Part shown: positions 60,949 to 64,000 of the stretch, piece by piece | Layout of the letters: every line of letters starts with the position of its first letter | Position numbering within the stretch: position 1 is the stretch's first letter | From: Sporosarcina trichiuri | GTDB taxonomy: Bacteria > Bacillota > Bacilli > Bacillales_A > Planococcaceae | Assembly (NCBI RefSeq): GCF_030406775.1 | Contig: NZ_CP129119.1 | Coordinates: 2,204,001 to 2,268,000 of the forward strand | Reading direction: 5' to 3' | Length of the DNA: 64,000 nucleotides | Translations under genes and position numbers: made by a program | The notes under the pieces: generated by a model | What the model was told of the DNA's origin: nothing | Database searches by the model: none | The model's input: the letters and a program-made list of their open reading frames with translations, nothing else

Positions 60949-62160
60949 ATGAAAACTATATATCATTCGATTTTCGGCCGCTATTGGAACCCTTATCTGG
61001 TTCTTGCGGCTGCCGGTATCCTCAGTGCCGTCTATTTCGGCCTGACGGGCGGTGTCTGGGCAGTGACCGGTGAGTTCACCCGGCTCGGCGGCGACCTGCT
61101 CAAGCTGGCAGGCGTGGACATCTCCGGATGGGCGTACTATGACATGGTACACCTGCAGGGGGCGACCTGGAACCGTCCGGACGGCTGGATTGTGTGGGGG
61201 ATGTTCATCGGCGCGCTCGTCATGGTGCTGTTGAGCGGCAGTTTCAAGATCCGTCTTCCCAAACAGAAACGGCGCTACGTCCAGGGGCTGACGGGCGGTA
61301 TCATCGCGGGATTCGGTGCACGGCTCGCCCTCGGCTGCAACTTGGCCGCCTTCTTCACCGGTGTGCCGCAGTTTTCGTTCCACTCCTGGATCTTCATCGT
61401 CGCGACAGGCATCGGAACGTTCTTCGGTGCAAAACTGACGAAGACGCGCTGGTGGAAAGGACGCCCGTCGCTCGTCCGCGGCGGTGCGGTCAAGCCGTCG
61501 GAAGTGAAATCGCGGACCATCCAGCCGGTTGCCGGAGCCGCCATCGCACTCGTCTACGCGGCGCTGACAATCTATTTCTTTGCCTCAGGCCAGACACGGC
61601 TCGGGCTCGGAGCACTGTTCGGCCTCGCATTCGGCATCCTGATCGAGCGCGGCCAGATCTGCTTCACATCGGCATTCCGGGATCTGTTCCTCGTCGGCCG
61701 CAGCATGATGGCGAAAGCGATTATCCTCGGGATGGCAGTCAGTTCCGTCATTACAATCATCGTGATTTCGGTCTACGGAATGACGCCGATCACGCAGATC
61801 GCCGCACTGAGTACGTTCGTCGGCGGCGTGCTGTTCGGTCTCGGTATCGTCATGGCATCGGGCTGTGAAACCGGGATGATGTACCGGCTGATGGAAGGCC
61901 AAGTGCTCTTTTTGCCGGTGTTCGCCGGCAATATCATCGGCGCCACCCTCCTCGCCTATGCGTGGGATCATCTCGGCGTCTATGAGACACTCGTCGCAAG
62001 CGGCAGTCAAGTCAACTTGATCGACACGCTCGGACCGGTCGGCGCTATCGCGGCGACCCTCCTCATGCTCGGCGTCCTGTATGGCCTGACCGTGTTCCGG
62101 GAAAAGCAATACCGCAGTAAACTCGTACCGATGAAAGGAGCGAAACAGCATGCAAACTGA
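60949..62160 (+). CDS. YeeE/YedE-family thiosulfate transporter (TsuA-like)
   Basis: A 403-residue membrane protein of the YeeE/YedE (sulf_transp) family. Conserved Cys sites are in ARLALGCNLAAFFTG, ERGQICFTSAFRDLF and VMASGCETGMMYRL; in TsuA such cysteines relay the thiosulfate through the channel. It overlaps a TusA-family gene by 11 bp, the same arrangement as TsuA-TsuB in other bacteria. An AGAAGGAG site precedes the ATG. Confidence 0.9.
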   Translation: MKTIYHSIFGRYWNPYLVLAAAGILSAVYFGLTGGVWAVTGEFTRLGGDLLKLAGVDISGWAYYDMVHLQGATWNRPDGWIVWGMFIGALVMVLLSGSFKIRLPKQKRRYVQGLTGGIIAGFGARLALGCNLAAFFTGVPQFSFHSWIFIVATGIGTFFGAKLTKTRWWKGRPSLVRGGAVKPSEVKSRTIQPVAGAAIALVYAALTIYFFASGQTRLGLGALFGLAFGILIERGQICFTSAFRDLFLVGRSMMAKAIILGMAVSSVITIIVISVYGMTPITQIAALSTFVGGVLFGLGIVMASGCETGMMYRLMEGQVLFLPVFAGNIIGATLLAYAWDHLGVYETLVASGSQVNLIDTLGPVGAIAATLLMLGVLYGLTVFREKQYRSKLVPMKGAKQHAN

Positions 62161-62389
62161 TCTCGAACCTGATTTCACGCTCGATCTGCGCGGTGAATCG
62201 TGCCCGTATCCGGTCATCTATACACTGGAAGCGCTTGAAGGCATGAAGAAAGGCGAACTGCTGCAGGTCATCACCGACTGCCCCGGTTCGTTCCGCAACG
62301 TGCCGGAAGAGGCACTCGCACACGGCTACACGTTCGCACAGGATCCTGTGAAGAACGGACAGGAGTATTTGTTTTATATTTACGCATGA
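62150..62389 (+). CDS. TusA-family sulfur carrier (TsuB-like)
   Basis: A 79-residue protein with the TusA motif (LDLRGESCPYPVIYTLEALEGM; the CPxP Cys carries the sulfur as persulfide). It is the partner of the membrane transporter, with which it overlaps by 11 bp. A second Cys in VITDCPGSFRN is present. The pair would take up thiosulfate and hand its sulfur to the cell. Confidence 0.92.
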   Translation: MQTDLEPDFTLDLRGESCPYPVIYTLEALEGMKKGELLQVITDCPGSFRNVPEEALAHGYTFAQDPVKNGQEYLFYIYA

Positions 62390-62394
62390 CCCGC

Positions 62395-62428
62395 AGCAGG
62401 CACCGGCATTCCGGTGCCTGTTTTTTAC
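62395..62428 (+). terminator. Terminator after the TusA gene
   Basis: CAGGCACCGG (62397-62406) pairs with CCGGTGCCTG (62411-62420), followed by TTTTTT. Confidence 0.92.
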
Positions 62429-62499
62429 TGTCTGCAGGCGTTGGCGCTTGTCCCTCCGATTGTGAGATGATGAAGGAAGCAATCAAAGGAGGAGATGGC

Positions 62500-63417
62500 A
62501 TGAAACGGGTATTGGACTGCACAGCAAGTGATTTCAAGGAAATGGACGGACAGACTTTGAAACAATCAATCCGGGCCTGCGAGGGCCGGGTGATGCTGTC
62601 GGAGACGATCGCATCCGCCCCGCCGCTCTATCCGGACGTGACGAATGCGGAGCTGGCCGCGTCGTTCGGAGCGGACCTGCTGCTGCTGAATGTGTTCGAT
62701 GTGTTCCATCCGGTGGTGGAAGGATTGGACTGTGAGAAAAAGTCCGAAGTGATCCGCACATTGAAGGAGTTGACGGGGCGGCCGGTCGGGCTGAACCTCG
62801 AGCCGGTCGATCCGGATGCCGCCGCTGCGGAACAGCTCAGCCGTGTGGATGCCGGCCGGCTCGCGACCCCGGAAGCGATGCAGGCCGCGGCCGATCTCGG
62901 CTTCGATTTCGTCTGCCTGACCGGCAATCCGAAGACAGGTGTTTCGAACGAAGCGACCGTGGCGGCAATCCGTGAGGCGCGTCGGATATTCGGGGTGGCC
63001 GGGCTGATCATCGCCGGCAAGATGCACGGTGCTGGAGTCGCCGGCGAAATGGGCGGCGACATCATTTCCGAAGATATGCTGACGCGGTTCATCGAAGCGG
63101 GCGCAGACGTCATCCTCATGCCGGCGCCCGGCACGATTCCCGGTATTACTGTGCAGACAGCGGAATCCTACGTGCGGCATGTCCACGCGAACGGCGCCCT
63201 CGCCATGCTGACGATCGGCACGAGCCAGGAAGGGGCCGATGAGGCGACCATCCGCCAGATCGCCTTGAACAGCAAGATGGCCGGTGCTGACATCCATCAC
63301 ATCGGCGACACCGGTTTCTACGGCATCGCCGTGCCGGAGAACATCATGACATACTCCATCACCATCCGCGGGAGACGCCATACGTATGTCCGGATGGCGA
63401 AGTCGGTGCTGCGGTAA
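62500..63417 (+). CDS. TIM-barrel-like protein of unknown function
   Basis: A 305-residue soluble protein. Alternating strand-helix pieces (ADLLLLNVFDVFHPVVEGL, VGLNLEPVDPDAA, FDFVCLTGNPKTGVSNEATV, AGLIIAGKMHGAGVAG, ADVILMPAPGTIPGITVQTA, HHIGDTGFYGIAVPENIM) suggest a TIM barrel. Relatives in Bacillales are annotated loosely (haloacid dehalogenase-like or phosphonomutase-like), so I assign no reaction. The ATG at 62500 follows AAAGGAGGAG by about five bases; the frame open to 62386 crosses a terminator. Confidence 0.72.
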   Translation: MKRVLDCTASDFKEMDGQTLKQSIRACEGRVMLSETIASAPPLYPDVTNAELAASFGADLLLLNVFDVFHPVVEGLDCEKKSEVIRTLKELTGRPVGLNLEPVDPDAAAAEQLSRVDAGRLATPEAMQAAADLGFDFVCLTGNPKTGVSNEATVAAIREARRIFGVAGLIIAGKMHGAGVAGEMGGDIISEDMLTRFIEAGADVILMPAPGTIPGITVQTAESYVRHVHANGALAMLTIGTSQEGADEATIRQIALNSKMAGADIHHIGDTGFYGIAVPENIMTYSITIRGRRHTYVRMAKSVLR

Positions 63418-63450
63418 GCCTTAGTCTGTACTGCCAATCCAATTTACCAA

Positions 63451-63608
63451 TATGCTATACTAGGGAGACATGAAATTAGCTGGGTGCGCGAACACCCGAT
63501 CAGCTGCAGTCCCATCCGCTTGAAGAGCGGTTGGCCTGTATTCGGTGTTAGACCTGAAAAGTAATCATCTCACACGCAGCCAGAGCGGGGGATGGTTACT
63601 TTTTTCTA
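63451..63608 (+). ncRNA. Unidentified terminator-ended RNA upstream of topB
   Basis: An extended -10 promoter TATGCTATACT (63451-63461) is followed by about 140 bases with three hairpins: GGTG/CACC nested within AGCTG/CAGCT (about 63477-63503), CCGCT/AGCGG (about 63518-63532), and the final GTAATCATC/GATGGTTAC stem (63561-63599) with T residues after it. No open frame with a ribosome site fits. It does not match a riboswitch or RNA class that I can recall. It may be a small RNA or a regulated leader of topB. Confidence 0.6.
63559..63607 (+). terminator. Terminator of the RNA upstream of topB
   Basis: GTAATCATC (63561-63569) pairs with GATGGTTAC (63591-63599) with one G-U pair, followed by TTTTTTC. 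Confidence 0.85.
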
Positions 63609-63687
63609 TTGGGAAATATTCGCATTCCCATTCTAGTTATGAGATAATCAGAACACCTGTACTATTACAAGAAACCGAGGTGCTGTC

Positions 63688-64000
63688 ATGAAACCGGTGA
63701 TCCTGGCGGAGAAGCCGTCGCAGGCGAAGGCGTACGCCGATGCGTTTTCGGCGCGCAAGCATGAGGGCTATATGGAACTCCTGCCGTGCCCGACCTTTCC
63801 GGAGGGGGCTTTTTTGACATGGGGCGTCGGCCACCTGGTCGAGCTGAAGGAACCGCATACGTATAACCCATCCTGGAAACGGTGGTCGCTCGGCAGCCTG
63901 CCGATCCTGCCCGAGCGCTATGAGTTCGAGGTGTCGAAGGGCAAGTACAAGCAGTTCCAAGTCGTGAAGAAACTTATGAAGAATGCCGATACGATCATCA
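63688..64000 (+). CDS. topB: DNA topoisomerase III, N-terminal part only
   Basis: The first 104 residues of a type IA topoisomerase; the gene continues past the window end. It begins MKPVILAEKPSQAKAYADAF, the Toprim start with the active-site Glu, and continues with FLTWGVGHLVELKEPHTYNP and WSLGSLPILPERYEFEV as in TopB proteins, before the DxDxxG motif. It relaxes and decatenates DNA with RecQ-like helicases. The ATG at 63688 follows CGAGGTG. Confidence 0.9.
   Translation, partial: MKPVILAEKPSQAKAYADAFSARKHEGYMELLPCPTFPEGAFLTWGVGHLVELKEPHTYNPSWKRWSLGSLPILPERYEFEVSKGKYKQFQVVKKLMKNADTII

Overview
The window looks like the chromosome of a moderately GC-rich Gram-positive Bacillales bacterium, most likely Planococcaceae (Sporosarcina / Planococcus / Bhargavaea type; the genus is a guess). 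The support is strong GGAGG ribosome sites with some GTG/TTG starts, sigma-B promoters, the NreABC oxygen/nitrate system, LiaIH-LiaFSR, and S-box and preQ1 riboswitches. No rRNA, tRNA, prophage, insertion sequence or CRISPR array was seen. I read by eye, so homology statements rest on motif and family recognition, not on searches.

Layout. 1-9.7 kb: a minus-strand nitrate-respiration block, narGHJI - nreABC - hemerythrin-like protein - narK (cut by the window edge), with a palindrome upstream of narG matching the NreC site. 10-14 kb: class I ribonucleotide reductase nrdE-nrdI-nrdF under a pair of NrdR boxes, then the 3' remnant of a chemotaxis receptor. 14.4-23.3 kb: AGCS symporter, CheV, a YkoGHI-like two-component/PepSY operon whose regulator is frameshifted, DedA-UppP and a thiolase. 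23.4-27.1 kb: the cell-envelope stress genes liaIH and liaFSR, separated by a 21-bp tandem array. 27-33.4 kb: a multi-TM mechanosensitive-channel-like protein, a sigma-B small gene and a VanR/S-like pair with a small membrane ORF between regulator and kinase. 33.4-43.9 kb: a cation diffusion facilitator, three KGG-repeat stress proteins, preQ1 riboswitch-QueT, BCCT carrier, SAM riboswitch-MetY, a CstR-like repressor, PepT and a DMT permease. 44-49.5 kb: an SsuABC/Tau-type ABC transporter, an AI-2E-family protein, DUF4956 and a VTC-domain gene broken by an in-frame stop. 49.9-52.4 kb: a cluster of small sigma-B stress genes. 52.5-64 kb: an alanyl-tRNA editing protein, two tandem TsdA-like diheme cytochromes, an OpuC-like osmoprotectant transporter, lipoproteins, an acyltransferase, a TsuA/TusA-type sulfur uptake pair, a TIM-barrel-like protein, an unidentified terminator-ended RNA and the start of topB.

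How the genes fit together. The nar/nre block gives nitrate respiration with oxygen and nitrate sensing. The TsdA-like cytochromes, TsuA/TusA pair and CstR-like repressor suggest handling of thiosulfate and persulfide sulfur. At least seven sigma-B-type promoters serve small stress genes, and Lia and a YkoGHI-like system watch the envelope.

The most unusual signal is a family of phased short repeats in intergenic DNA. Three loci (21.7, 29.2-29.6 and 49.6 kb) carry 20-bp-period arrays in which TTTATGAGCGGAA and TTTATGATCACTTT units tend to alternate. A cousin with an exact 21-bp period and GATC core lies inside the lia locus at 24.6 kb. The roughly two-helical-turn spacing puts every core on one face of the DNA, which would suit a protein-binding array. 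I do not know a name for this element. Also notable are three damaged genes (a frameshifted response regulator, a nonsense-split VTC gene and a chemoreceptor remnant) and the unidentified RNA upstream of topB.
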